Shown: positions 1 through 10,725, numbered from the stretch's first letter. The stretch: DNA of 64,000 nucleotides from Actinoplanes sp040639655 (GCF_040639655.1 NZ_JBFAAI010000009.1:62001-126000); one strand, 5' to 3'. Notes: a model not told the origin generated them from the letters alone. Numbers and translations: made by a program.

Positions 1-88
1 CGTGTAGGTCATGGCCGTCACGGCGGAAGATCCGGACCAGGATGTCTTGGATGTCAGGCTCGTTTTCGCTGATGAGGATGTTCGCCAT
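1..88 (-). CDS. Response regulator receiver domain, N-terminal fragment (cut by window edge)
   Basis: The reverse strand opens with ATG at 88-86, six bases after a good ribosome site CGGAGG (95-100), and reads 29 codons to the window edge. The peptide begins MANILISENEPDIQDILV, the hydrophobic beta-1 strand plus acidic loop of a CheY-like receiver; the usual DD pair of that loop is EN here. The phosphoacceptor Asp and any output domain lie outside the window. It is on the same strand as the STAS gene upstream, about 240 bases away, with nothing recognisable between them. Receiver identity is likely from the motif alone; the output type is unknown. Confidence 0.6.
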   Translation of the reverse strand, partial: MANILISENEPDIQDILVRIFRRDGHDLH

Positions 89-328
89 ACTGGACCTCCG
101 TAGCGTGGGGCGGCCGGTGGACTTGCTCGGCGTCGACGGTGACCATGAACCCTGATCCCTGCACCGGAGATCCCGCCGTCAGTGGGCGGCGAAGCATACT
201 CAGGTTAAACCCGACCCAATGTATGTAAGGGCAGATATGGTCGCACCTCGGTCCGCTACTCGTACCACGACGAGAGGGGCTGCGGAAAGGAACCGCTGAT
301 CGCCAGGGATGAGCGTGCGATTCCACGG

Positions 329-664
329 CTATCGGCGCGGGGTGAGCAGCACAGTTTCCAGGCGTAACGCCCGTAGTGCGTACAGGGCGATGCCGGCCGC
401 GTTGATCACCTGATAGGTGACGCGACACCGGCGTGCCTGGCGTTGCCCGGCAAGCAGCGCGTTGATGCCGGCGACACCGAGGAAGGTGACGTCGGCAAGA
501 TCGACACACAGGAATACCGGAGCGGGGCGCCCGCCAAGCTCGCCGGTGAGGTTATCGACCAGCGCGCCCACGGTGTCCCGGTCGATGTCGCGCACCACGG
601 CGACATGCACATGACCGTGATCGCGGCTCGTGACGGTGTAAACCCTGGGTCCCCTGGCCCACAT
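329..664 (-). CDS. STAS-domain anti-sigma factor antagonist-like protein
   Basis: 111 residues, about the size of one STAS domain (SpoIIAA/RsbV type). Visible are the domain core 'FLCVDLADVTFLGVAGINALL' region around residues 55-75 and a C-terminal Leu/Ala-rich helix. Such proteins bind anti-sigma kinases in partner-switching circuits. The residue before the helix that is normally a phosphorylatable Ser (D-S-S/T-G) reads L-G-V-A-G here, so phosphorylation control is doubtful. I start at ATG 664 because GGAG lies six bases upstream; GTG 676 and ATG 670 are alternatives. The reading frame stays open further upstream and a neighbouring frame is also open to about 879, so a longer frameshifted gene cannot be excluded. 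Confidence 0.7.
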   Translation of the reverse strand: MWARGPRVYTVTSRDHGHVHVAVVRDIDRDTVGALVDNLTGELGGRPAPVFLCVDLADVTFLGVAGINALLAGQRQARRCRVTYQVINAAGIALYALRALRLETVLLTPRR

Positions 665-676
665 GGTCATCTCCAC

Positions 677-1083
677 AAGAAAGTTGTGGTGGGTGCCGAC
701 TTCGACGTCGTTGCGCAGAAGCGGCAGCCCTCTGCCAGGCGAGATCCGAAGGCCTCGACGTGGACCGAGAACTCGATCCGGAAGTCTTCGGCCGGGTCTC
801 CGAGGCTCAAGCGGATTCTCTCCGATCGTGGCCCCGGCCGGGCCGGATCACTCTCTCGGGACTCTGCGCAGATCGGCATCGGTCGGCCGCGACACTCTGC
901 GGTGGTGCAGAGGCGTACGGTTGGGGCAGATCTGCCGTAGGTCCGGATGGTGCCGTTTCGGTGGGATGCCGGCTCCCGTGACGCCGGGTCCGAATTCGTA
1001 CGGATACGCCGGCGCAGGCTCGGAGGTTGCCGTCATGGTGGCCAAGCGATGTGTGCGCACAGACCGGGCCGGCGGTGGTCACG
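677..1083. other. Intergenic stretch between divergent STAS and GAF-ANTAR genes
   Basis: About 400 bases with no confidently recognised gene. On the reverse strand a frame is open from about 879 to 667 and ends four bases into the STAS gene; with one missing base near 710 it would read into the STAS frame. This could be an N-terminal extension broken by a single-base deletion, like the neighbouring frameshifted genes, or chance in GC-rich DNA. No repeat or clear promoter was seen. Confidence 0.35.
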
Positions 1084-1829
1084 ATGGATAGCGATGGCCG
1101 GCGGCCTCGGGTAGCTCAGCGGGTGGCAGAGCACGGTCCACAGGTGGACGAGTTGTGTCGGGCGTGCGTGGCGCATTTCCCCGACCTACAGGGTGTGGGG
1201 GTCGCGGTGATGACCGGCACGGCGCAGCAGGTGCGCTATGCCAGTGACGCCGTCAGCGAGGGGGTGGAACAGTTACAGCTGCTGCTGGGGGAAGGCCCCT
1301 GCCGCGATGCCTTCGACGTGGGTAGCCCGGTGCTGGCCGATGATCTTCAGGCTGCGACGTGGCGGGAGCGGTGGCCGGCGTTCGCCGGGGCGGCGCTGCA
1401 GGCCGGGGCGCGGGCGGTGTTCGCGCTGCCGCTGCGCGCCGGCACGCTGGGAGTCGGCGTCCTTGATCTGTACCGCGACAGTCCCGGCTTCCTGGCCGGT
1501 CAGGACTTGGCGGACGCGTTGGACTTCGCCGACGCGGTCACCGACCTGCTTCTCGCCGAAAGTCTGCCCGGCGACGACAGCGGGGACCACGACGCCGGTA
1601 TCGGAGGCTACCTTGCACAGCGGGCGGTGGTGCACCAGGCCACCGGCATGATCAGTGTGCAGCTCGAGGCAGGATCGACGAGGCGTTCGCCCGGCTGCGG
1701 GCCTACGCATTCGCCGTGGACCGAGAGTTGGACGCAGTGGTGGCCGACGTGGTGGCCCGCCGGCTGCGTTTCGGCGATGTCGACGGTGAGCCGGGCCGCA
1801 CTGCCGGCGACAAGGATGGAGCTGGATAG
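1084..1829 (+). pseudogene. GAF-ANTAR regulator, broken by one frameshift
   Basis: A GAF domain (about residues 15-165) is followed by the start of an ANTAR RNA-binding antiterminator domain ('AVVHQATGMISVQL'). The frame is lost near base 1673: the frame from 1084 runs into nonsense, while the frame ending at TAG 1827-1829 continues the ANTAR domain exactly ('IDEAFARLRAYAF...'). Adding one base after GG at 1672-1673 would restore a normal protein of about 248 residues. ANTAR proteins bind two-hexaloop RNAs and prevent transcription termination. Because both sides are intact, the lesion is either very recent or a sequence error. The stop sits three bases before the next gene, which has the same architecture, so the two probably form an operon. 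Confidence 0.75.
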
Positions 1830-1831
1830 AC

Positions 1832-2964
1832 ATGTCACGGGAGCAAGCGGTTGCCGAGGCGTTCGTGCAGTTGTCCGACACGCTGGTCGCCGATATCGAT
1901 GTCGGGGATTTCGTACGCCTGCTCACCGGCCGGTGCGTGCAGCTCCTGGATGTGCAGCTGGCCGGCGTCCTCGTCGCCGACCAGCACGGGGTGCTGAGAT
2001 TGACGGCGTCGTCCTCGGAGTACGGCCGGATGCTGGAGCTGTTCGACATCGAGGTGGCGCCGTGCGCGGACTGCTTCGCCACCGGCGAACCGCTCGCCGT
2101 CCGCCACCTGGACACCCCTGGCGGACGGTGGCCGCAGTTCGCCGGAAGGCGTACGCCGACGGATTCCGCTCGGTGTACACGCTGCCGATGCGCCTGCGCG
2201 GCGAGGTCATCGGAGTCCTCGCCCTGCTCCGCGAGCAGGCTGAGCCGCTGGACGACGACGCAGTCCGTCTCGGGCAGGCGCTGGCCAATGTGACCACGGT
2301 AGGCCTGCTCCAGCACCGCACCGTTGCTCAACGGCTGGTTCTCGGCGAGCAGTTGCGGCACGTGCTGAACACCCGGGTGCTCATCGAACACGCCAAGGGG
2401 GTCGTCGCCGAACGCCTGGGCGTCGACATCGACACCGCCTCGGACGAGCTGCTGCGGCACAGTGAACGCACCGGCCACCCGCTCGGCGAGTTCGCCCGCG
2501 CCGTCCTGGACGGTGACCCTGCGACCGCCCGAGCCGACGTCGATGCGATCGCCGGTCCGATGGTGCTGATCCGGTCCTTCGACCTCGATTCCCTTGCCAC
2601 GCTCCGCACCGCGGTGAGCCGCTGGTTGTCCGTCAACGGGTTCCCCCGAGCGGCGCGGCTCCAGCTGGTACTGGCCATTCATGAGGCGGCTGCCAATGCC
2701 GTACGACATGGTGGTGGCTCCGGTCGGCTGTGGCTGTGGTCGCACGCCGCAGACCTGTGGTGCGAGATCAGCGACGACGGCCCCGGACTGCCCGCGCACG
2801 TCACCGTGCCGGCTGTCGCACCTGACGACCTCGGCAACGGCAGCGGACTCTGGCTGATCGGCCAGGTCGCCGGCGAGTTCGCCATCGCCTCCGCTCCCGC
2901 AGGCGGCGCCCGGCTGATGCTGCGCTACCGGCTGCCGGCACCGGTACCGGGCAGGAGCTCCTGA
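1832..2964 (+). pseudogene. GAF-ANTAR-HATPase regulator, broken by one frameshift
   Basis: Starting at ATG 1832, a GAF domain reads in one frame to about 2145 ('GRWPQFA') and then in the next frame ('KAYADGFRSVYTLPMRLRGEVIGVL'), followed by an ANTAR domain ('VLIEHAKGVVAERLGVDIDTASDELLRHS') and a C-terminal RsbW-like ATPase ('LVLAIHEAAANAVRHGG', then 'ISDDGPGLPAH' and 'GSGLWLIGQV'). One missing base near 2145 explains the shift. The three-domain layout joins RNA-binding output to an anti-sigma type kinase, so it may link antitermination to partner switching. It follows the previous GAF-ANTAR gene by two bases. Lesion or sequencing error cannot be separated here. Confidence 0.75.
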
Positions 2965-3075
2965 GCGTTGCGTCGTGGAAGCAACTCACCGGCCTGCCGT
3001 TACGGGGGTCTCGCGGCTCATGCTGCGGCGTGATGGCGGGATACCCGGTGCGGGCCGGGACCAGAAAGGCGAACA

Positions 3076-3833
3076 ATGCCGATTTCGCAGCACCCCGACG
3101 TCCCCGACCGGCCGACGGCGCCGGCTTCGTTCGCGGGCACCCTCGTGGCACTTGCCGCGACAGCCGACGACGCCTCCATCGTCGATGTCCACCTGACCCA
3201 CATCGCCCGGCTGGCCCCCGACACGCTCGCCGCCGTCGACTATGCGTCGATCACAGCGTGGCGAGGACAGGGATACACCACCGTGGCCGCCAGCAGCGAA
3301 CTGGCTTCGGCGGTCGACCAGGCGCAGTACACCGACGAGGCCGGGCCCTGTCTGCATTCCCTTCGGACGGCCGCGCCGGTCGGGGTGCCCGACATCGCGG
3401 CGACCATGTCATGGCCCGGTTTCTACCGCGCCGCACACGGGTTGGGACTGCACACCTCACTGTCGATACCGCTGTTCGCCGTAGCGGCACACCGATCGCC
3501 GTACTGAATCTCTATGGCCGCGACACCGCTGCCATGGCTCCTCTGATCGGCTGCGTCCGGACCGTCTACACCGGGCAGGCGCCACCGGACGGCAACCGGT
3601 CGGACATCGACCACGGTGCCCGGCAGCTCCTCGCCGGACTTGCGGGAGCCTTGTCTGTGCGCGCCACCATCCAGCAGGCTATCGGCGTACTCATGGCCCG
3701 TAACGACCGCAACGCCACTGAGTCCTATCGGCAACTCCGGCTTCGAGCCGCCGAGACCGGCAACTCACTGGCCGACACCGCCTCCGCCATACTCGACGGC
3801 GCAACCGCGCCCCACTCCCACCCGGAGAACTGA
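3076..3833 (+). pseudogene. GAF-ANTAR regulator, broken by one frameshift
   Basis: The frame from ATG 3076 encodes a GAF domain ('VDYASITAWRGQGYTTVAASS', 'DEAGPCLHSL') up to 'LSIPLFA' at about 3480, where it runs to a stop at 3505-3507. The neighbouring frame then continues 'SGTPIAVLNLYGRD' and ends in an ANTAR-like helical domain ('ATIQQAIGVLMARNDRNATESYRQLRLRA') with its stop at 3833. A single missing base at about 3483 reconnects the halves into about 252 residues. It is the third GAF-ANTAR gene in 2.8 kb and the third with a one-base deletion. Confidence 0.75.
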
Positions 3834-4105
3834 GGCCCTTCCGGGAGCATGGAGACCTCTTGCCGGAGGTGTTCCGGCACGAACTTCCGGTCGCTCCGGG
3901 GTCCGCTCGAGTGGCGAACGTCGCAACCGGTCGCCATGGACCACCACGGCCGTCAGGGTGCGTGCCCAGTCGAGGCCGCCCTCTGACATCGTGATGCTCC
4001 AGTCCTCGTCGCTGGCAGCCACGCGCCGGCGCCGGGTAACCGCGAGTTCGGGCCGATCCACGAGCCCATTCAGGCACGGCGTGACCTTGCCAAAAGTGGT
4101 CAGCG

Positions 4106-4310
4106 TTGTCCGCCGGCGTATCGCACAGCTGCGCCCGCGAGGTCGCAAGGCGAACTGTGGTGCTGGGGCTCGGACTCCTACGGCCAGCTCGGCACCCCGA
4201 CGTCGGCATCGCCGGTCCGGCTGCTCGACGGAGAATCCGCCACGACGGCCGCCCTGATCCGGATCGAGGCTCACACCTCATGCGCAATCGCCACCGCAAG
4301 GGTCTCTGGT
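4106..4310 (+). pseudogene. RCC1-repeat protein remnant
   Basis: Two adjoining fragments in different frames resemble regulator-of-chromosome-condensation (RCC1) beta-propeller repeats. From 4106 one frame reads 'LSAGVSHSCAREVA' and from 4149 the next reads 'GELWCWGSDSYGQLGTP' followed by '...SPVRLLDGE' and '...EAHTSCAIATA'. The order (HSCA, G-LWCWG, YGQLG, P-RL, HTSCAI) is that of consecutive repeats of secreted actinobacterial RCC1 proteins. There is no start, signal peptide or further repeats, so this is a short relic with a frameshift. Nothing was recognised in 3834-4105. Confidence 0.55.
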
Positions 4311-4342
4311 GCCGGGGAGAGACTCGTGCCCCGTTCGGACAC

Positions 4343-4384
4343 ACGAAACGGCGGCCCGCTGAACCAGCCGGGCCGCCGTTTCGT
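4343..4384 (-). terminator. Rho-independent terminator of the cold-shock gene
   Basis: A perfect 16-bp inverted repeat (4343-4358 against 4369-4384) with a 10-base loop lies ten bases beyond the stop of the reverse-strand cold-shock gene. The arms are GC-rich (GGCGGCCCG core), and on the reverse strand the hairpin ends in a short T-rich tail. Confidence 0.8.
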
Positions 4385-4394
4385 CAAGCGTTGA

Positions 4395-4598
4395 TCAGAG
4401 CGGGCGGATGTTCTCCGCCTGCGGGCCCTTCTGGCCCTGGGTGATGTCGAACTCCACCTTCTGGTTCTCGTCGAGGCTGCGGAAGCCGCTCGTCGCGATC
4501 GCGGAGAAGTGGGCGAAGACGTCGGCGCCGCCGTCGTCGGGGGTGATGAAGCCAAAGCCCTTGTCGGCGTTGAACCACTTCACGGTACCTGTAGTCAT
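4395..4598 (-). CDS. Cold-shock protein, CspA family
   Basis: 67 residues, the standard size of a bacterial cold-shock domain. The RNA-binding motifs are both present: RNP1 'KGFGFI' (about residues 13-18) and RNP2 'VFAHF' (27-31), after the typical 'GTVKWFNADKG' start. It binds single-stranded RNA and acts as an RNA chaperone. ATG 4598 has AAGGAG a few bases upstream. The upstream region is long, AT-rich for this genome and contains a hairpin next to the ribosome site, as expected for genes controlled through their leader. A strong terminator follows. Actinomycetes carry several paralogues, so the exact csp letter cannot be given. Confidence 0.95.
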   Translation of the reverse strand: MTTGTVKWFNADKGFGFITPDDGGADVFAHFSAIATSGFRSLDENQKVEFDITQGQKGPQAENIRPL

Positions 4599-4621
4599 GT
4601 CTGCTCCTTCGCAGGCTGTCG

Positions 4622-4642
4622 GAGACCGCACTGTGCGGTCTC
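4622..4642 (-). promoter_or_regulatory. Hairpin in the cold-shock gene leader
   Basis: GAGACCGC and GCGGTCTC form a perfect 8-bp stem with a five-base loop about 14 bases upstream of the AAGGAG ribosome site of the cold-shock gene. Leader structure near the ribosome site is a known control point in csp mRNAs; a role here is inferred from position only. Confidence 0.4.
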
Positions 4643-5001
4643 GCACGCCGCTGCGTTGATCACCAGCGTCGGAAACGACACCAAAAAACGAAAAGCACCT
4701 AGGTGGGTTTAGATTACCCCAACAGGCGCCCAAGACGTCTACGGAAATCAAAACTGCAACAAGATCACCCTAGCACAACATCGATGAGATCTGTTGCTGG
4801 CGCTCCGGTGGCGTCGGCGCACACGTCGGATCGGCAGGGGGGACGGAGTCGTCGTCGCGGATCCCGGTCATGGTCCACTGGTCGGCGGGGTGGGCGTGAG
4901 CAGCAGACGGCGGCCGGCCGGGGTGATCTCCGCCGCCGTGCGCTGTCGTGTCCGCTCCGGGTGCGCCACACTCCTCTGGCGTGCGTGATGAGGAGGTTGC
5001 C

Positions 5002-6249
5002 GTGACTGCGATCGAGGCCCTTGGCCGGCTGCTGCGGCAGTCGCACCATGCCCGGCCGGACGACCTGCCGCAGATGGCGATGCGAGCCGCCCCGCTGGTC
5101 GGCGCCAACGCGATGATCATGTATCTGGTGGATCACCGGCAGCGTGAGCTTCTTCCCCTGGTCGCGGGCGACGCTCCACGTCGTGAGCCATTCATGATCG
5201 ACGGAACGCTGGCAGGGCGCGCGTTCACGACGGTCGCCGCCTGCGTGAGCGACGCCGAGGCCGACGGCGTCCGACTGTGGGTGCCGCTGATCAACGGTGC
5301 CGAGCGCCTCGGCGTCCTGGAGGTCGTCCTGGACGGCCCGGCGGGGGATACCGTCGTGGAGGATTGCGCGACGGTCGCCGCGCTGCTGGCCGAGTTGGCG
5401 GTGACCCGTGACCTCTACAGCGACACCATCGAACGGCTGCGCCGCCGTGAGCCGATGCTCCTGGCCGCGGAGATGCTGCGTGCCCAGCTGCCGCCGCTGA
5501 CGTTCTCCACCGGCCATCTGATGATCAGCGGAGTGCTGGAGCCGTGCTACGACGTCGGCGGTGACGCATTCGACTACGCCGTCAACGGCGACATCGCGCA
5601 CATGGCGCTGTTCGACGCGGTCGGGCACGGCTCGGCCGGCGGGATGCGAGCAGTCATGCTGGCCTCCCTCGCACTGGCGGCCTACCGCAACGCCCGCCGG
5701 GTCGGATTCAACCTGATCGACACCTACCATCACATCGACCGGGCAGTCCAGGCCCATGACCGGCTGGGCATGATCACCGCGGTGCTCGCCGAGCTCGACC
5801 AGCGCACCGGGTCGCTGCGAGCGATCTCCGCGGGGCATCCCGGTGGCGTGGTCATCCGCCGCGGCAAAGCCGTCAAGGTGCTGCCCACCCCGACGGCGCT
5901 TCCGGTCTCTCTCGGCCACCATCGGCCGCCGGTCGTCGTCGAAGAGGCCCTCGAGCCCGGCGACCATGTGCTGCTCTACACCGACGGCATCACCGAGGCC
6001 CGCTCCCGCGACGGCGAACCGTTCGGCATCGACCGGCTCATCGACTTCACGGTCAAGGCCATCGCCGACCGGCTGCCGCTGCCGGAGACCACCCGCCGGC
6101 TGGTCCACGCCATCCTCGAGCATCAGGACGACTGCCTGCAGGACGACGCCACCGTGCTGCTCACCCAGTGGACCAGCCCGGCACCGGCGGACTCCGACAC
6201 CGAACTACCGGAATCCGACAACCGGGCGCCCCTGGACGCCGTGGGATGA
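5002..6249 (+). CDS. SpoIIE-family PP2C phosphatase with N-terminal sensor domain
   Basis: 415 residues from GTG 5002, which has GAGGAGG just upstream (4989-4996); a longer frame to 4948 lacks such a site. Residues about 25-165 look like a GAF-type sensor. Residues about 175-395 form a PPM/SpoIIE phosphatase: 'YDVGGDAFDYAV', 'LFDAVGHGSAGG' and 'LYTDGITEARSRDGE' carry the metal-binding Asp residues. Such RsbU-like enzymes dephosphorylate STAS antagonists and so release sigma factors. The acidic C-terminal tail is probably disordered. The STAS protein at 329-664 is a possible partner, but co-location is the only support. Confidence 0.9.
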   Translation: MTAIEALGRLLRQSHHARPDDLPQMAMRAAPLVGANAMIMYLVDHRQRELLPLVAGDAPRREPFMIDGTLAGRAFTTVAACVSDAEADGVRLWVPLINGAERLGVLEVVLDGPAGDTVVEDCATVAALLAELAVTRDLYSDTIERLRRREPMLLAAEMLRAQLPPLTFSTGHLMISGVLEPCYDVGGDAFDYAVNGDIAHMALFDAVGHGSAGGMRAVMLASLALAAYRNARRVGFNLIDTYHHIDRAVQAHDRLGMITAVLAELDQRTGSLRAISAGHPGGVVIRRGKAVKVLPTPTALPVSLGHHRPPVVVEEALEPGDHVLLYTDGITEARSRDGEPFGIDRLIDFTVKAIADRLPLPETTRRLVHAILEHQDDCLQDDATVLLTQWTSPAPADSDTELPESDNRAPLDAVG

Positions 6250-6378
6250 CACGGATCCAGCAAGTACTCCTGCACCGCCGCCCGCATCGAGCGGTTACCT
6301 GCCACGGAGCCGGGCCCGGCGTACGGTAAAGATTCCCCCGGGTGTTCCGGACATATGGCCTGGCGGAAGGCAACAGCG

Positions 6379-7620
<1,242 letters not shown>

Positions 7621-7763
7621 CAGCAGAGCGCAACGGGGGAGGGCATTCTTCACGCATGCGAGGTGTTGCTTCGCCTCCTATGGGGTGACCTGGGCGAAGC
7701 CGAGGTGGGTCCGCCGGCGGACCGGGTAGCTGTCTGCCCATGACCGCTCGTGATGGAGGCCCC

Positions 7764-8525
7764 ATGATCACGCACGACAACATCGATTCGCTGTACGGAT
7801 ATGACGTGTACGACCGCACCGACGACAAGGTCGGCAGCATCGGCGCGGTGTGGACCGACGGCAGCGGCAACCCGGCGTGGGCCAGTGTCCGGACCGGCTG
7901 GTTCGGGCTGAGGGAGTCGCTGGTGCCGTTGCGGGGCGCGGAACTGCGGGGCGACCGGGTGGTGGTGCCGTTCGAGAAGGCGCACATCAAGAACGCCCCC
8001 GACATCGACGCCGAATCCGACGAGCCCTTGACGAGCGACGAGGTGACGCGGCTGTACGAGCACTACTCGATGAACTGGTCCGACGAACACCAGGCGTACC
8101 GGGGCGGGGGATACGTCCGTGAGGACGGTGACGGCCTCCGTGACGACGCCATGACGCGGTCGGAGGAACGGCTCACCGTCGACACCGAGACCGAACAGGT
8201 CGGCCGGGCCCGGCTGCGCAAGTACGTGGTGGCCGAGAAGGCACAGGTCACGGTGCCGGTGAGCCATGAGGAGGTCCGGATCGACCGGGAGCCGATCACC
8301 GAGGCCAACCGGGCCCGCGCCCTGGACGGCCCGGACATCACCGAATCCGAGCACGAGGTGCGGTTGTACGCCGAACGCCCCGTCGTCGAGACGCAGGTGG
8401 AGGCGGTGGAACGGGTACGCCTCGCCAAGGAGACGGTCACCGAGGAGCAGACCGTGGGGGGACAGGTCCGCAAGGAGCACATCGAGGCCGACCTGCCCGA
8501 CGGGGGCCGCCGCGCCATCGGCTGA
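7764..8525 (+). CDS. PRC-barrel and DUF2382 protein (paralogue 1)
   Basis: 253 residues from ATG 7764 (GGAGG at 7755-7759). The N-terminal half (about 1-110) is a PRC-barrel: 'LYGYDVYDRTDDKVGSIGAVW', then 'PLRGAELRGDRVVVPFEK'. The C-terminal half (about 130-250) is DUF2382: 'MTRSEERLTVDTE', 'GRARLRKYVV', 'EEVRIDREPI' and 'VRKEHIEADL', a repeated beta-rich stress-associated domain with a conserved 'MTRSEE' entry. Function of DUF2382 is unknown; these proteins are frequent in radiation- and desiccation-tolerant actinobacteria and Deinococci. It is one of three related genes within 4 kb. Confidence 0.9.
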   Translation: MITHDNIDSLYGYDVYDRTDDKVGSIGAVWTDGSGNPAWASVRTGWFGLRESLVPLRGAELRGDRVVVPFEKAHIKNAPDIDAESDEPLTSDEVTRLYEHYSMNWSDEHQAYRGGGYVREDGDGLRDDAMTRSEERLTVDTETEQVGRARLRKYVVAEKAQVTVPVSHEEVRIDREPITEANRARALDGPDITESEHEVRLYAERPVVETQVEAVERVRLAKETVTEEQTVGGQVRKEHIEADLPDGGRRAIG

Positions 8526-8559
8526 CGGGCGGTTCACCGGTCAGGTGATATCCCGGCCG

Positions 8560-8579
8560 GGCGGAGCGGTGGCTCCGCC
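8560..8579 (+). terminator. Hairpin terminator candidate
   Basis: GGCGGAGC (8560-8567) and GCTCCGCC (8572-8579) form a perfect 8-bp stem with a four-base loop, 35 bases past the first PRC-barrel/DUF2382 gene. There is no T run, as is common in actinomycetes. Confidence 0.55.
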
Positions 8580-8694
8580 GCGCCGGAGCCCACCACGCGT
8601 GGCGAAGGTTCCCCCGAACGGCTACGGCTCGCAGGATAGCCACGGCAGTCCGTGGGTACGTCAGAGCGACACACGATGAACTACCGGAGGTACC

Positions 8695-9231
8695 GTGACC
8701 AGCACCGAGTTCGGCGCGATGACGAACGACCAACTGCGTGAGAGCGCGCGGGGCCGTGGCGTGCCCGATGCCGATCACATGGATCGTCAGGAGCTGATCT
8801 CGGTCCTGGCCGGTACCGACGACGCGATGACGCGTTCGGAGGAGCAGCTGCTGGTCAGCACCGAGGTGTGGGAGACCGGCCGGGCCCGGCTGCGGAAGTT
8901 CGTGGTCACCGAGGACGTCCAGATCACCGTGCAGGTACGTCGTGAGGGCATCCGGCTGGAACGTGAACCGATCGCGGAGAGCGACCAGCAGGCCGTACCG
9001 GATCCGGATGTCTTCGGGCCCGCGGAGGTGTTCGCCGGCAAGGACGGGGGAGTTGTCTTCGAGATGACCCTGCACGAGGAGCGGCCGGTCGTCACCACCG
9101 AGATTGTGCCTGTGGAACGGATCCGGCTCACGAAGGTGGTCGAGACCGACGACCACGTCGTCTCGGGGGAGTTGCGCAAGGAGAAGATCGAGGCGGAACT
9201 TCCCGGCGAGCCGCCCAAGCCCCTCATCTGA
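8695..9231 (+). CDS. DUF2382 protein with short helical N-terminal domain
   Basis: 178 residues from GTG 8695, with CGGAGG four bases upstream. Unlike its neighbours it lacks the PRC-barrel: residues 5-40 ('MTNDQLRESARGRGVPDADHM' region) resemble a SAP/Rho N-terminal-like helix-extended-loop-helix fold that often binds nucleic acid. The rest is DUF2382 ('MTRSEEQLLVSTE', 'GRARLRKFVV', 'LRKEKIEAEL'). A swap of the N-terminal module between paralogues is therefore visible. The function is unknown; general stress is inferred from the family. Confidence 0.85.
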   Translation: MTSTEFGAMTNDQLRESARGRGVPDADHMDRQELISVLAGTDDAMTRSEEQLLVSTEVWETGRARLRKFVVTEDVQITVQVRREGIRLEREPIAESDQQAVPDPDVFGPAEVFAGKDGGVVFEMTLHEERPVVTTEIVPVERIRLTKVVETDDHVVSGELRKEKIEAELPGEPPKPLI

Positions 9232-9266
9232 GCCGGCAAGATCCCGCCGGCCCGGGTGGCCGCCGG

Positions 9267-10363
9267 TCAGTCCGGGAACGGGAATCGGCTGCGAAGGCCG
9301 GTGAGCAGGTCGTCTGCCCGACCGTCGCACGTCGCCTCCGCGTGGCTGAACGCGTCGAGGACCGCCTCCAGCGGATCGTCGTTCACTGCGGCGAAGAGCG
9401 CCGGAACGCGAACGACGGCCGGTGCCTGGCTCCCTGCGACGCCTCGAACGGCACCGGCCCGGACCCGTCGAACCCGGTCCACAGCAGCGGGAACACCGCT
9501 TCCGGGGAAGTGAACGGTTCCGGTAGGGGCTCACCGCGGTCCATGGCGGTCAGCGCGGGACGAACCCAGCCGATCTCGTCCATCCCGGCGACTTCGAAAG
9601 CTCGGCGGGCCAGCCACCGCGCTGCGGCCTGCTGCACCGCGGGATCCCATCCGTCGAAGACGTCCAGCAGGTCCCGGTGATGCTGGGCCACAGCCAGCAC
9701 GTTCCCGCGTACCTGCCGCAGCCGATCCGACGGCGGCCGGTCGCCCCACGCCCAGGCGTCGTACCAGTCTTCCTCGCCGCCTTCGTCCCAGCCGTCGTGA
9801 TCGCCGTCGTCGCCGTTCTCGCCGGTTTCGTCGCCGGTGTGCGCGGCCGCCGGTGGTGTTTCCCGGGCGGCACCGTGCCAGTACGCGGCGATAGCGCTGG
9901 TCTGCCGCACGATCGTCTCCGCCGCCTCATCGTCGGGCCACAGCTGCACCAGATACCGGTCCACGGTCGGTTCTCCGGACATGACAGTGTCAGCATCCCG
10001 GGCGGCGTCCATCCCGGCGGCGCAGTACCGCGCGCGTAGCAGGCCGGTGCCGGGTATCCGGACGTCGAACGAGTCCTGGAACGACCGGACGCACATGTCC
10101 ACCGACGGCGGCGTGAACGGCACGTCGACGATCTCCTCCCAGCCGGCGCCGAGTTCCGGTGCCGTCGCGTGCCACTCGATACGCAGCGGCACCCGGCCGG
10201 TGTGCAACCCGGTGATCATCGACAGGACGCCGGGGACCGCGGCGCCGGCGAGCCCGTTCTGCTGACCCGCCCACGTGCCACCCAGGTCCGGGTGCTCGTC
10301 ACCGCAGGTCAGGAACATGAACCCGTAGTGCACCGGCACGTCAGCGTCGAACAACACGATCAT
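9267..10363 (-). pseudogene. Uncharacterised acidic protein, broken by one frameshift near its end
   Basis: Read from ATG 10363. About 300 residues are continuous, starting MIVLFDADVPVHYGFMFL, with no signal peptide and a strongly acidic linker around residues 175-200 (many D, E, G). At about 9440 the frame ('GPVPFEA') is left, and the adjoining frame gives a sensible tail ('ALFAAVNDDPLEAVLDAFSHA') to a stop at 9267-9269. One missing base explains this. I do not recognise the family; an immunity or chaperone-like role would be a guess. It stands alone on the reverse strand between two DUF2382 genes. Confidence 0.6.
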
Positions 10364-10725
10364 GAACTAGATCGTGCCGGACCGTGCCCCGGCCGCGTAC
10401 CGGCATCACCTGCACCGGCCTCCGCCCTGAGCGCCGGCCGCGCGGACCGTCGAGAGTCCGGTGGCGTCACCGTGGCATTTACCCGGATCAGAACCGATAC
10501 CCGGAATACCCGTGCCGAGCCGGGTGAAACGGCGGGAGAAATGGACTCTCGCCGGTGTGCAGAATTTGGAGGCAATGGCCGGAATCCTCCGACGCCGTCC
10601 CCTTGACCAGCTGAAACGCGATGTTGGCCACTCAATGTGGTGACATCTGTCGTGAATGGGTCCGCTATCGAGGGGTAGCAAACACGTCGTAGCCGTTGAC
10701 CCCCCGAAGAAAAGGGAGATCCCCC
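10364..10725. other. Intergenic region upstream of the second PRC-barrel gene
   Basis: About 360 bases between divergently oriented genes. It should hold both promoters, but no convincing -35/-10 pair or repeat was seen. It is slightly richer in A/T than its surroundings from about 10,490 to 10,690, consistent with a promoter area. Confidence 0.4.

Noticed and set aside
1273..2799. 508-codon reverse frame over the GAF-ANTAR genes
   Set aside because: Forward strand shows conserved GAF, ANTAR and ATPase motifs; the reverse frame has none.
3834..4105. Possible gene between the third GAF-ANTAR gene and the RCC1 relic
   Set aside because: Frames are open on both strands but have no motif, ribosome site or similarity I could recognise.
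7724..10678. GGGTAG at 7724 and 10673 as SigB-type -10 boxes of the PRC-barrel genes
   Set aside because: No matching -35 at the right distance, and GGGTAG is frequent in this GC-rich sequence.
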